Of a stretch of DNA of 64,000 bases, positions 56,468 to 64,000 are shown piece after piece. The first letter of the stretch is position 1, and each line of letters starts with the position of its first letter. The position numbers and the translations under genes were made by a program. The notes under the pieces were generated by a model. It had not been told where the DNA came from, did no database searches, and saw only the letters and a list, made by a program, of their open reading frames with translations. The stretch comes from Asticcacaulis taihuensis (GTDB lineage: Bacteria; Pseudomonadota; Alphaproteobacteria; Caulobacterales; Caulobacteraceae), in NCBI RefSeq assembly GCF_900100255.1, contig NZ_FMTS01000001.1, positions 124,001 through 188,000 of the forward strand, given 5' to 3'.

Positions 56468-58879
56468 ATGCTAGATGTATTGACCATCCCTGTGCTGCCA
56501 TTGCGCGATATCGTGGTGTTCCCGCACATGGTCGTGCCCTTGTTTGTCGGCCGTGAGAAATCCGTGCAGGCGCTGGACGAGGTCATGAAGGGCGACAAGC
56601 AGATCCTGCTCGCCACGCAAAAAAATTCCGGTGATGATGATCCCGATGTCGACGCCATCTATGAAATCGGTGTGCTGGCCAATGTGCTGCAACTGCTGAA
56701 GCTGCCGGACGGCACCGTCAAGGTGCTGGTCGAGGGCAAGACCCGTGCGCGCATCAAGCGCTTCGTCTCGACCGATGCCTATTACGAAGCCGAAGCCTAT
56801 CCGCTGGAGGCGCAACTGGCCGAAGGTCCGGATGCCGAGGCGCTGCAACGCGCCGTGGCCGAGCAGTTCGAGAACTATATCAAGCTCAACAAGAAGATTC
56901 CGCCAGAATCGCTTAACGCCATCGCCGAAATCACCGATGCCGATATTCTCGCCGATTCCATTGCCGCGCACCTGGTCGTCAAGATCCAGGACAAGCAGGC
57001 CCTGCTGGAACAACTTTCGGTCAGCAAGCGACTGGAAAAGATCTATGCCCTGATGGAAGGCGAAATCTCCGTCCTTCAGGTCGAGAAGAAAATTCGTTCG
57101 CGCGTCAAGCGCCAGATGGAGAAGACCCAGCGCGAATATTACCTGAATGAGCAGATGAAGGCCATTCAGCGTGAACTCGGCGAACAGGACGAGGGCAAGG
57201 ACGAACTGGCCGATCTCGAAAAGAAGATCAAGGGCACCAAGCTTTCCAAGGAAGCCCGCACCAAGGCCATGGCCGAGCTGAACAAGCTGCGCCACATGAG
57301 CCCGATGTCGGCCGAAAGCACGGTCGTGCGCAACTATCTCGACTGGCTGCTGTCGATCCCCTGGGGCGCCGCCAAGCCGAAGGCCATCGACCTGCAAAAG
57401 GCCGAGGATATTCTCGAAGCCGATCACTACGGCCTGGAAAAGGTCAAGGAACGTATCCTTGAGCACTTGGCTGTGCAGGCGCGCATGGGCACGCTGAAGG
57501 GACCGATCCTGTGTCTCGTCGGCCCTCCGGGTGTCGGCAAGACCTCGCTCGGAAAGTCGATTGCCAAGGCGACCGGTCGTGAGTTTGTGCGCATCAGCCT
57601 GGGCGGTGTGCGTGATGAATCGGAGATCCGCGGTCACCGCCGGACCTATATCGGCTCCATGCCTGGCAAGATCATCCAGAACATGAAGAAGGTGAAGTCC
57701 ACCAATGCCTTCTTCCTGCTCGATGAAATCGACAAGATGGGCAATGACTGGCGCGGCGACCCCGCTTCGGCCCTGCTTGAAGTGTTGGATCCGGCGCAGA
57801 ACTCGACCTTTGCCGACCATTATCTCGAAGTCGATTACGACCTCTCCAAGATTATGTTCGTCACGACCGCTAACTCACTGAACATGCCGCAGCCACTGCT
57901 GGACCGGATGGAGATCATCCGTATCCCTGGCTATACCGAGGACGAAAAGGTCGAGATCGCCAAGCGCCACGTCCTGCCGAACCTGATGAAGGAGCATGGC
58001 CTGACAGCGGCGGAGTTCGTGGTGCCGGAAACAGCGATCCGTGACCTGATCCGCTACTACACACGGGAAGCCGGTGTGCGGTCTCTGGAACGCGAGCTGG
58101 GCAATCTGGCGCGCAAGACTATCCGTGATCTTGCCAAAAAAGACGAAAATGGTGAAAAGGTCGCATCGATCACCATCGATGACGACCGCCTTGCAAAGTA
58201 CGCCGGCGTCAAGAAGTTCCATTATGGTGCCACGGACGAGGTCGATCAGGTCGGTATCGTTACCGGCCTGGCTTGGACGGAATTTGGCGGGGATATCCTC
58301 ACCATCGAGGCCATCAAGATGCCGGGCAAGGGCCTGATGAAGGTCACTGGCAATCTGAAAGACGTCATGAAGGAATCCGTTTCGGCGGCCAATTCCTACG
58401 TCAAGGCGCTGGCGCCGAAGTTCGGCATCCTGCCGCCGGTCTTCGACAAGACCGATGTCCACGTCCACGTTCCGGAAGGCGCCACGCCCAAGGATGGCCC
58501 GTCGGCCGGTGTCGCCATGGCGGTGGCCATGGTGTCGGTCCTGACCGGCATCCCGGTACGGAAGGATCTGGCCATGACAGGTGAAATCACCCTGCGCGGT
58601 CGTGTCCTGCCGATCGGTGGCCTGAAGGAAAAGCTGCTGGCGGCCCTGCGCTCCGGCATAAAGACCGTGCTGATTCCGAAGGAAAACGAGAAGGATCTGA
58701 TCGATCTGCCGGCCAATGTAAAATCCGGCCTGGAGATCATTCCGGTATCTTTGGTGGAGGAGGCGCTCAAGCACGCGCTGACCAAGCCGCTTACTCCAGT
58801 GGAATGGATCGAGCCGGTGATCGCCGCCACGGCGGTTACGCCGCCGGCGGATGATACGGATGCCGCCACGGCGCATTGA
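56468..58879 (+). CDS. lon: ATP-dependent protease Lon
   Basis: An 803-residue LonA protease. It has the N-terminal substrate domain (LPLRDIVVFPHMVVPLFVGR), a coiled middle, the AAA+ domain with Walker A GPPGVGKT at 352-359 and Walker B FFLLDEIDKMG, and the C-terminal protease domain with the Ser679 (KDGPSAGVAMA) and Lys722 (GGLKEK) dyad at the same numbers as in E. coli. In Caulobacter Lon degrades DnaA, CcrM and SciP. The Ala/Asp/Thr tail after residue 785 is variable. Confidence 0.98.
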   Translation: MLDVLTIPVLPLRDIVVFPHMVVPLFVGREKSVQALDEVMKGDKQILLATQKNSGDDDPDVDAIYEIGVLANVLQLLKLPDGTVKVLVEGKTRARIKRFVSTDAYYEAEAYPLEAQLAEGPDAEALQRAVAEQFENYIKLNKKIPPESLNAIAEITDADILADSIAAHLVVKIQDKQALLEQLSVSKRLEKIYALMEGEISVLQVEKKIRSRVKRQMEKTQREYYLNEQMKAIQRELGEQDEGKDELADLEKKIKGTKLSKEARTKAMAELNKLRHMSPMSAESTVVRNYLDWLLSIPWGAAKPKAIDLQKAEDILEADHYGLEKVKERILEHLAVQARMGTLKGPILCLVGPPGVGKTSLGKSIAKATGREFVRISLGGVRDESEIRGHRRTYIGSMPGKIIQNMKKVKSTNAFFLLDEIDKMGNDWRGDPASALLEVLDPAQNSTFADHYLEVDYDLSKIMFVTTANSLNMPQPLLDRMEIIRIPGYTEDEKVEIAKRHVLPNLMKEHGLTAAEFVVPETAIRDLIRYYTREAGVRSLERELGNLARKTIRDLAKKDENGEKVASITIDDDRLAKYAGVKKFHYGATDEVDQVGIVTGLAWTEFGGDILTIEAIKMPGKGLMKVTGNLKDVMKESVSAANSYVKALAPKFGILPPVFDKTDVHVHVPEGATPKDGPSAGVAMAVAMVSVLTGIPVRKDLAMTGEITLRGRVLPIGGLKEKLLAALRSGIKTVLIPKENEKDLIDLPANVKSGLEIIPVSLVEEALKHALTKPLTPVEWIEPVIAATAVTPPADDTDAATAH

Positions 58880-58905
58880 CGGTCGCTCACGAACCTGGAA
58901 AGACA

Positions 58906-58938
58906 CCCTGCCGGCATTTGTCGGCAGGGTTTTCTTTT
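58906..58938 (+). terminator. rho-independent terminator after lon
   Basis: Stem CCCTGCCG / CGGCAGGG with an 8-base loop, then TTTTCTTTT, 27 bp past the stop. Confidence 0.88.
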
Positions 58939-59133
58939 GATTGGGATGAGCCGATTTGCCCAGGGCAGGGCGCTCCGAATGCCTAAAGAATCAGTTCCCT
59001 TATCCACAAGGCATTTGCGTTAATTTCCGCGAAAAAACTGTACTGCCTGGTCTTATTTTCTCCCACAGGCTGGGGATAGGTCTTCAAAAGGGCGTGAAAA
59101 CGCTCAAACCCTTTAAAAAACACGGTTTGCACC

Positions 59134-59182
59134 GCAATAAACGGCATTTATTGCTTTGACGGGCGTACGTTTTTGTAGTCTC
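59134..59182 (+). promoter_or_regulatory. hup promoter with upstream inverted repeat
   Basis: GCAATAAA-CGGCA-TTTATTGC (59134-59154) is a perfect 8-bp dyad ending 1 bp before a TTGACGGG box (59156-59163). GTAGTCTC about 12 bp further is a possible Caulobacter-type -10, about 100 bp before the hup ATG. The rest of the 399-bp gap between lon and hup holds the lon terminator and no gene. Confidence 0.45.
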
Positions 59183-59278
59183 TATCGGCTTCACCCGTTA
59201 ACGACTCACGGTTTGAGCCGGCAGCGTTAGAGGGTAAGCTTAGCAACTGACCCCAAGACGGGTAAGGGAGAGAGATTT

Positions 59279-59554
59279 ATGACGAAAGCTGAACTCGTGG
59301 CCGCCATCGCCGATCAGGCCGGTCTGACCAAGGATCAAGCCAAGAAGGCGCTCGACGCTTTCACTGACAGTGTTGTGGCCGCCCTGAAGAAGAATGACGA
59401 TGTGCGCCTCGTGGGCTTCGGCACCTTCCTCGCCGTCAAGCGCGAAGCCGGCACCGCCCGCAATCCGCGCACCGGCGAAACCGTCCAGCGTCCGGCTTCG
59501 GTCACGGCGCGTTTCCGCGTCGGTGAGGGCCTCAAGGGCGCCCTGAACGGCTAA
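59279..59554 (+). CDS. hup: DNA-binding protein HU
   Basis: A 91-residue HU-family nucleoid protein. MTKAELVAAIADQAGLTKDQAKKALDAF forms the helical dimer base; GFGTFLAVKREAGTARNPRTGE is the beta arm with the intercalating RNPRTGE, and the end is FRVGEGLKGALNG. The arm and termini favour HU over IHF. Location right after lon is the common order. Ribosome site GGGAGAG lies upstream of the ATG. Confidence 0.97.
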   Translation: MTKAELVAAIADQAGLTKDQAKKALDAFTDSVVAALKKNDDVRLVGFGTFLAVKREAGTARNPRTGETVQRPASVTARFRVGEGLKGALNG

Positions 59555-59560
59555 TGCCTG

Positions 59561-59579
59561 CGGTCCCTTGCAGGGACCG
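59561..59579 (+). terminator. hairpin after hup
   Basis: Stem CGGTCCC / GGGACCG with a 5-base loop, 6 bp past the hup stop but followed by only one T. It may act as a stabilising 3' hairpin rather than a full terminator. Confidence 0.45.
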
Positions 59580-59593
59580 TTCGCTCGATATTT

Positions 59594-59647
59594 AAGAGGC
59601 GTTTTCGTATTTGGTGAATTAAATCATCGGATGCGGAAACGCCTCTT
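59594..59647. repeat. long inverted repeat between hup and tRNA-Val
   Basis: AAGAGGCGTTTTC and GGAAACGCCTCTT pair over 13 bp with a single mismatch near the loop, around 28 bases. The right arm runs into TTGACT, a possible -35 of the tRNA gene. Function unknown. Confidence 0.6.
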
Positions 59648-59690
59648 GACTTATGGGGGCAGGCTTGGCACATCGGGCGCTTCCTGGAAG

Positions 59691-59766
59691 GGGCGATTAG
59701 CTCAGCTGGCAGAGCGGCTCGTTTACACCGAGTAGGTCGGCGGTTCGATCCCGTCATCGCCCACCA
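59691..59766 (+). tRNA. tRNA-Val (anticodon UAC)
   Basis: A 76-nt class I tRNA including the encoded CCA. Acceptor stem GGGCGAT / ATCGCCC with discriminator A; D arm TTAGCTCAGCTGGCAGAG; anticodon arm GCTCG-TTTACAC-CGAGT gives UAC; T arm CGGCGGTTCGATCCCGTC (one weak pair). Confidence 0.97.
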
Positions 59767-59789
59767 GGCTTTCCCGCACATATGTGGTT

Positions 59790-60401
59790 TTAAGGCTCGG
59801 CGCCGCCTTTGTGCTCATTCTGGGCGGCCTGCCAAATTTCCCTGGCAGCGTCCAGGTTCATCCAGGCTATGCCCAGACCAACGATCAGATCCGGCCAGGC
59901 GGAGGGCCACACCAGGGTCATGACGCCGGCGCCCATAATGGCAATATTGGCAACCGCATCGTTTCTGGCCGACAGAAACGCTGCCTTGGTCAGACTGCCT
60001 TTATGATGGCGAAACTTCGCCAGCAGGTAGGCGCAGCCCAGATTGACCACCAAGGCGCCCAGGCCGGTGGCTGACAGCAGCCACGGCGCAGGTGGCGTGA
60101 AGGTCTGGAACTTGCTCCATGCCGTCCAGAGAAATGCCGCCGCAGGAAAGAGCAGAACCAGGGCCAGCACCATTCCAGTGCGCGCACGCAAACGGGCGGA
60201 CCATCCCAGGGCCAGGGCAATCAGGAAATTGACCGAAGCGTCCTCGAAGAAATCAGCGCTGTCGGCAAACAGCGAGACAGAGCCAATTTTCTGCGCCATG
60301 AAGAATTCAATGACGAAATAGGCCAGGTTGGCGATCGCCACGATTATAACGGCCATCCTGACAGCCTTGGTCTGCGCGTCATCCATTCCCGTGATCCGCA
60401 T
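59790..60401 (-). CDS. cation efflux family transporter (CDF-like)
   Basis: A 203-residue polytopic protein with five to six membrane segments and no cytoplasmic C-terminal domain. The TM2 site reads DSADFFEDASVN (DxxxD), and the TM5 site SARNDAVAN has Ser where zinc transporters have His (HxxxD). It is a short CDF-type cation transporter; the metal cannot be told and the missing His argues against a standard zinc exporter. ATG 60401 is preferred to a longer frame from 60443. It is convergent with tRNA-Val. Confidence 0.82.
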   Translation of the reverse strand: MRITGMDDAQTKAVRMAVIIVAIANLAYFVIEFFMAQKIGSVSLFADSADFFEDASVNFLIALALGWSARLRARTGMVLALVLLFPAAAFLWTAWSKFQTFTPPAPWLLSATGLGALVVNLGCAYLLAKFRHHKGSLTKAAFLSARNDAVANIAIMGAGVMTLVWPSAWPDLIVGLGIAWMNLDAAREIWQAAQNEHKGGAEP

Positions 60402-60669
60402 ATTCAATCCCGGCAGGTGGCCGGATGGTTCCAGCAATGTCAAGATTTGAGGGTGGACAACGGTAACAAGCTGGGGTGAATATTTATCGCATAATAAATA
60501 TTATGGGAAATATAGTGATATATATGGCTAATCGAGCTTCATCCTAAGCCCTTACGCCATCCTTATGCGGCGGCCGAGCCTTAAACACATACACTTTATC
60601 TGCAAGCCAATAGCCTTAAACTGCCAGCGCTGATCCGCGCCACGTTTTGCGTTTGTATGGAGTTTTATC

Positions 60670-60903
60670 ATGGCCACCACGATCTCAGCTCACTTTGAAC
60701 CGACCACCGACAATTTTGGTCGCCTGACGCTCAAGGCACATCGTAACGTCAAGGCGTTGCCACAGAATCTTCTGATCGTCCTGGCATTTTTCAGCGTGCT
60801 TATTCTGGCATTGACCGGTCTGGCTCTGGCTGACAGCGCCATGTTCGAGCCTCATCAGTCCGGCGTGACCTATTATGGGGGCGTTCCGCTCGATTACGAC
60901 TGA
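60670..60903 (+). CDS. small single-pass membrane protein of unknown function
   Basis: A 77-residue protein with a GGAG ribosome site before ATG 60670. Residues 1-32 are polar, 34-54 form one membrane helix (LLIVLAFFSVLILALTGLALA), and the short tail ends in YYGGVPLDYD. It has no recognised domain. It stands alone between the cation transporter and the MBL gene, with 226 bp upstream that should hold its promoter, and ends 8 bp from the convergent MBL stop. Confidence 0.7.
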   Translation: MATTISAHFEPTTDNFGRLTLKAHRNVKALPQNLLIVLAFFSVLILALTGLALADSAMFEPHQSGVTYYGGVPLDYD

Positions 60904-60911
60904 TCATTCAC

Positions 60912-61715
60912 TTAAAGTGAAACCTTAACTTCCATCTGGTCGTAGGCAGGCTCGACGCCCGCCGGCAGGATCGCCCTCAGCGCTTCGTAATCCATATCCT
61001 GATGCAAGTTGGTGAGTATGGCGCGCTCAGGGTTGACGCGCGCAATCCACTCCAGCGTTTTCTCCAGATGGGAGTGCGTCGGATGCGGCTTGTATCGCAG
61101 CGCGTCGACAATCCAAACCTTCAAACCCTTCAAGATTTCAAAGCTTTCTTCAGGCAAATCCGACACATCACTGGAATAGGCTATATCGCTAATCCGGTAA
61201 CCAACAGACCGGATGGGGCCGTGAGCCTGGTCGAAGGTGATGACCGGTAAATCCCCCCCCTCACCAGAAATTGACCACACCTGACCATGCGCCGGCAGGC
61301 GCCGTGGCTCACAAACCGGCGGATAGCCCAGATTTCCTTCAAAAACATAGCCGAAACGCCGGGTAAGGGTCGCGTAGGTCGCCTCATCCATATAACCGTC
61401 GATCGGTCGGTTGCGAGCAAAGGTAAAGGCGCGCATGTCGTCCAGGCCATGCGTCTGATCGGCATGATCGTGCGTCCACAGGATGGTGTCGATATGTGGC
61501 ACGCTGGCGCGGATCATCTGTTCGCGGAAATCCGGCGCCGTATCGATCACTACTGAAGTCAGACCATCCCCCTCCGAAAGCCCAAACCAGGCCGAACAGC
61601 GCGAGCGTTTGTTTTTCGGGTTCGCTGGGTCACAGGCACCCCAATAACCATCCACACGCGGCACACCAGTCGAGCAACCCGATCCCAATATCCTGACTGT
61701 CAGGGTTTTGGCCAT
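60912..61715 (-). CDS. metallo-beta-lactamase fold hydrolase, PhnP-like
   Basis: A 267-residue MBL-fold phosphodiesterase-type protein. The metal motif THDHADQTHGLDD (HxHxDH) is complete; the N-terminus LGSGCSTGVPRVDGYWGACDP and the later PTHSHLEKTLEW with its histidines match the PhnP/YcbX-like group usually encoded after tatD. Cys residues in GACDP and RSRCSAW may bind structural zinc as in PhnP. ATG overlaps the tatD stop by 1 base (TGATG), so translation is coupled. Substrate unknown. Confidence 0.93.
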   Translation of the reverse strand: MAKTLTVRILGSGCSTGVPRVDGYWGACDPANPKNKRSRCSAWFGLSEGDGLTSVVIDTAPDFREQMIRASVPHIDTILWTHDHADQTHGLDDMRAFTFARNRPIDGYMDEATYATLTRRFGYVFEGNLGYPPVCEPRRLPAHGQVWSISGEGGDLPVITFDQAHGPIRSVGYRISDIAYSSDVSDLPEESFEILKGLKVWIVDALRYKPHPTHSHLEKTLEWIARVNPERAILTNLHQDMDYEALRAILPAGVEPAYDQMEVKVSL

Positions 61716-62503
61716 CAGCGGGGTATCCGATCGAACAGGCTGAAGAAGGCATCATGCGTCCGCGCCCTCACCTCATCAAGGCTCCAGCCACGGATTTCTC
61801 CCAGCTTGTCATAGATATGCGTTACGAAGGCCGGCTCATTCCGGCGGCCGCGCATGGGAATGGGCGCCAGGTAAGGGCAATCGGTTTCGATGATGATTTT
61901 ATCGGCCGGCATATCACGGATTATATCACGGACATCCTGCGCCTGTTTGAATGTGGCGATGCCGGAGACGGAGAACCAGGCACCCATTTCCGCGCAGATT
62001 TTAGCCAGTTCCGCGCCGCTGGTATAGCAGTGCAGCAGCAGCTTGAACGGCCCTTCGGCATGAGCTTCCACCAGGATCTGCCCCATCACATCATCGGCTT
62101 CGCGTGTATGGACTACCAGCGGCAGGCCGCTTTCGCGCGCGGCGGCGATATGGACTTTAAAAACCTGCGCCTGTATGTCGCGCGGGCTGAAATCGTAATG
62201 GAAATCCAGGCCGCATTCGCCGATACCGACCACTTTCGGGCGCTCAGCCAGGTCCAGAAGAGTTCGTACACTCAGGGCCGGATTTTCCCGCGCCTCGTGC
62301 GGATGCGTGCCGACCGTCGCCCAGATATCTTCATTATCCGCAGCGACCTTATAAACGGTGTCAAAATTGGACACGCGATCGCAAATATTGACCATCAGGT
62401 CCACGCCGGCCACGCGGGCGCGATCGATCACTTCCGCCTGGTCCTCGGCGAACTGCGGGGCGTGCAGATTGACGTGTGAATCTATAAATCGATAGTCGGT
62501 CAC
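61715..62503 (-). CDS. tatD: TatD-family metal-dependent hydrolase
   Basis: A 262-residue TIM-barrel deoxyribonuclease-type protein. Family marks: TVGTHPHEA, GECGLDFHYD, VVHTREADDV, HCYTSG and IIIETDCPYLAPIPMRGRRNEPA. The first metal motif, normally HxH (DSHCHLD), reads DSHVNLH here, so Asn stands for the second His. It is the third gene of the tmk-holB-tatD-MBL unit, starting 15 bp after holB. Likely a 3'-5' exonuclease or DNA-repair enzyme by family. Confidence 0.94.
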   Translation of the reverse strand: MTDYRFIDSHVNLHAPQFAEDQAEVIDRARVAGVDLMVNICDRVSNFDTVYKVAADNEDIWATVGTHPHEARENPALSVRTLLDLAERPKVVGIGECGLDFHYDFSPRDIQAQVFKVHIAAARESGLPLVVHTREADDVMGQILVEAHAEGPFKLLLHCYTSGAELAKICAEMGAWFSVSGIATFKQAQDVRDIIRDMPADKIIIETDCPYLAPIPMRGRRNEPAFVTHIYDKLGEIRGWSLDEVRARTHDAFFSLFDRIPR

Positions 62504-62518
62504 TACTGATATATTACC

Positions 62519-63520
62519 TTAGGAAAGCGTCGCCAATTCATTGTAAACAGACCAAAAATAATCCCCACGATCCAGGTTGACGGCCTCAACCTCGCCGACC
62601 GCCTGATTGAGACGCGACCACAGTTGCGAATAATTTTGCCCCTTTTGCGGCGTCTCCGTGCTGAGAGCCCGTTCGTGCAGGCGATCGGTCAGGCACATCA
62701 TGAAGGTGGCGAACTTGCGCGCGCCATCGTTTTTTGCCGAAGACGATTTGAACATGGCGGCGGCCTGCATCAGCTCAGAACGTGGCGGCAGCGGCTTTTC
62801 CAGCAGTTTGCCGGCGAAGGCATCCATTTCCAGCGCCCCCTCCTCCATCAGGCTCAACGCCCGGCCCGGCGCGCCATGCGCCAGCCGGACCAGCCGCCCG
62901 ATAGCCTCTTCATCGATATCGGCACGCTTGCGCAGAAACGCCTCTACCGCCTGATCGGTCCACGGGAGAAAGGTCAGTCTGCGGCAGCGCGAGCGAATAG
63001 TCGGCAGCAAACGCCCCGGCGAGTGCGAGATCAGGAAGAGAATACCCTTATGCGGCGGTTCTTCAAGAATCTTCAATAAGGCATTGGCTGAATTGACATT
63101 CAGATCATCAACCGAGTCGATAATGCAGACCCGATAGGCCGAACGCGACGGGGCTTTCGAGAAGAATTCACCAATCTCACGCACCGCATCAACGCTGATA
63201 TTCTTCTTCAGTTTGCTCTCGCCCATCTCGCGTTCGAGGACCAGCAGGTCAGGATGCGAGCCGGCGGTAATCAGCCGCACATCGGCATCATCCGGCGACA
63301 TGCCGAGCGTCCCGAAGCGTGGATCGCGGTCGTGTCCCATCAGGAAGCGGGCACAGCGGAAGGCAAAGCTCGCCTTGCCCAAGCCCTGCGGCCCGCACAG
63401 CAGCCAGGCGTGGTGCAGACGATTTTTCTGGTAGGCCGAGGCAAACGCCTGATCCGGTCCTTCGGCCTGCTCGAAGGCAAAACTCTCGCGTGGATGCGTT
63501 AGTGTCAGAGGTTCTGGCAT
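62519..63520 (-). CDS. holB: DNA polymerase III delta-prime subunit
   Basis: A 333-residue clamp-loader subunit. The AAA+ P-loop is LLCGPQGLGKASFAFRCARFL; sensor and Walker B regions read VCIIDSVDDLNVNSANALLKILEEPP and LFLISHSPGRLLPTIRSRCRRL (SRC motif with the arginine finger). The four-Cys zinc module of gammaproteobacterial HolB is not present, as is usual in alphaproteobacteria. ATG overlaps the tmk stop by 1 base. Confidence 0.94.
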   Translation of the reverse strand: MPEPLTLTHPRESFAFEQAEGPDQAFASAYQKNRLHHAWLLCGPQGLGKASFAFRCARFLMGHDRDPRFGTLGMSPDDADVRLITAGSHPDLLVLEREMGESKLKKNISVDAVREIGEFFSKAPSRSAYRVCIIDSVDDLNVNSANALLKILEEPPHKGILFLISHSPGRLLPTIRSRCRRLTFLPWTDQAVEAFLRKRADIDEEAIGRLVRLAHGAPGRALSLMEEGALEMDAFAGKLLEKPLPPRSELMQAAAMFKSSSAKNDGARKFATFMMCLTDRLHERALSTETPQKGQNYSQLWSRLNQAVGEVEAVNLDRGDYFWSVYNELATLS

Positions 63521-64000
63521 CAGGCACCCCGCAATTCCGGAAAGCTCGTCTGAACCAGAGCCCAGATATCGGCAGCAATCGGTTCAATACCGCGGTCGGC
63601 GTCGATCACCCCATAACGGTCCGGCATCTGGCCGGCGCGCGCCAGAAAGCCGGCGCGCAGGCGTTCATGAAAGCTCAAGCCCTTCGACTCAAAGCGGTTT
63701 TCGGCATCGCCACGGGCGTCTGCGCGCTTCAAACCGGCCTCGACCGGCATGTCCATAACAACCACCAGATCCGGCTGGGTGGGGCCGACCACGACTTCAT
63801 CCACCTGCTCAATAAAGGCCGGCGCCACCCCGCCGCCGGCGCCCTGATAGGCGCGCGACGAATCAGCGAAGCGGTCACAGACCACCCAGGCGCCGCGCTG
63901 CAGGGCCGGACGGATGACCTTTTCCAGATGATCGGCGCGGGCAGCATACATCATCAAAAGTTCGCTGACCGGCGACCAGCGCGTGGCGTCACCGCGCACC
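63520..64000 (-). CDS. tmk: thymidylate kinase, N-terminal part beyond the window
   Basis: The C-terminal 159 residues of TMK, which phosphorylates dTMP to dTDP. Visible are ELLMMYAARADHLEKVIRPA, the DRF motif in WVVCDRFADSSRAYQGAG (DRY/F site for the nucleotide), PDLVVVMDMPVE and the RGDAENRFESKGLSFHERLR lid. The Walker A motif lies to the right of the window. First visible gene of the leftward tmk-holB-tatD-MBL unit. Confidence 0.95.
   Translation of the reverse strand, partial: VRGDATRWSPVSELLMMYAARADHLEKVIRPALQRGAWVVCDRFADSSRAYQGAGGGVAPAFIEQVDEVVVGPTQPDLVVVMDMPVEAGLKRADARGDAENRFESKGLSFHERLRAGFLARAGQMPDRYGVIDADRGIEPIAADIWALVQTSFPELRGA

Noticed and set aside
58956-59159. 67-codon frame between lon and hup
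   Set aside because: No ribosome site and overlaps the hup regulatory region; judged non-coding.

Overview
The window is a stretch of core chromosome from an alphaproteobacterium, most likely a member of the Caulobacteraceae. The reasons are the gene neighbourhoods (aroQ-accB-accC-aat; rne-amidase-PBP1A-prfB; bactofilin next to an M23 peptidase; clpP-cicA-clpX-lon-hup; tmk-holB-tatD-MBL), a complex I NDUFA12 subunit, a DUF2155 protein, an RNase E that ends in a Gly-Trp-Trp-Arg-Arg tail, and promoters close to the Caulobacter housekeeping type. Genus is not decided by anything I can see; Asticcacaulis is only a guess. I see no insertion sequence, prophage, integrase, CRISPR array, toxin-antitoxin pair or rRNA, and no island of foreign-looking composition. 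Both edges cut a gene: an uncharacterised one on the left and tmk on the right.

Layout. 1-9.1 kb: NDUFA12 and DUF2155 run right; aat, a small secreted protein, accC, accB and aroQ run left; thiS-thiG run right and meet a DsbA-like thioredoxin and a BepA-like M48 protease. 9.1-25.4 kb: rne (left), then an envelope block of amidase, PBP1A, prfB (with its +1 frameshift), a YihY membrane protein, bactofilin, an M23 peptidase, Bcp peroxiredoxin and a giant AsmA/YhdP-like protein. 25.4-29 kb: tyrS, anmK, a lipoprotein and an alpha/beta hydrolase with an unusual nucleophile position. 29-36.1 kb: a complete iscR-suf operon (iscR, cysteine desulfurase, sufB, C, D, S, T, A) behind a promoter that carries a strong IscR-type operator. 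36.1-42.3 kb: a small unknown, plsC behind a 43-bp palindrome, a diguanylate cyclase, a DEAD-box helicase and parE. 42.4-48.5 kb: nitrogen block with two tandem TorF-type porin paralogues, amt, glnA, glnB, followed by tRNA-Leu. 48.6-50.9 kb: a dicarboxylate/amino acid symporter and a lipoprotein. 50.9-59.6 kb: protein quality control with tig, a DUF2059 protein, a tiny gene, clpP, cicA, clpX, lon (with a heat-shock promoter) and hup. 59.7-64 kb: tRNA-Val, a cation efflux protein, a small membrane protein and the MBL-tatD-holB-tmk operon.

The genes fall into functional groups rather than one new pathway: fatty-acid and envelope biogenesis, Fe-S cluster assembly, ammonium assimilation, proteolysis and DNA/RNA maintenance. 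I did not find a convincing undescribed multi-gene system. The best leads are regulatory DNA (the plsC palindrome, an FNR/FixK-like box inside a perfect hairpin, the IscR-like box), an Asp-for-Ser change in a hydrolase, a ThiS that ends Gly-Gly-Asn, and two short uncharacterised genes.
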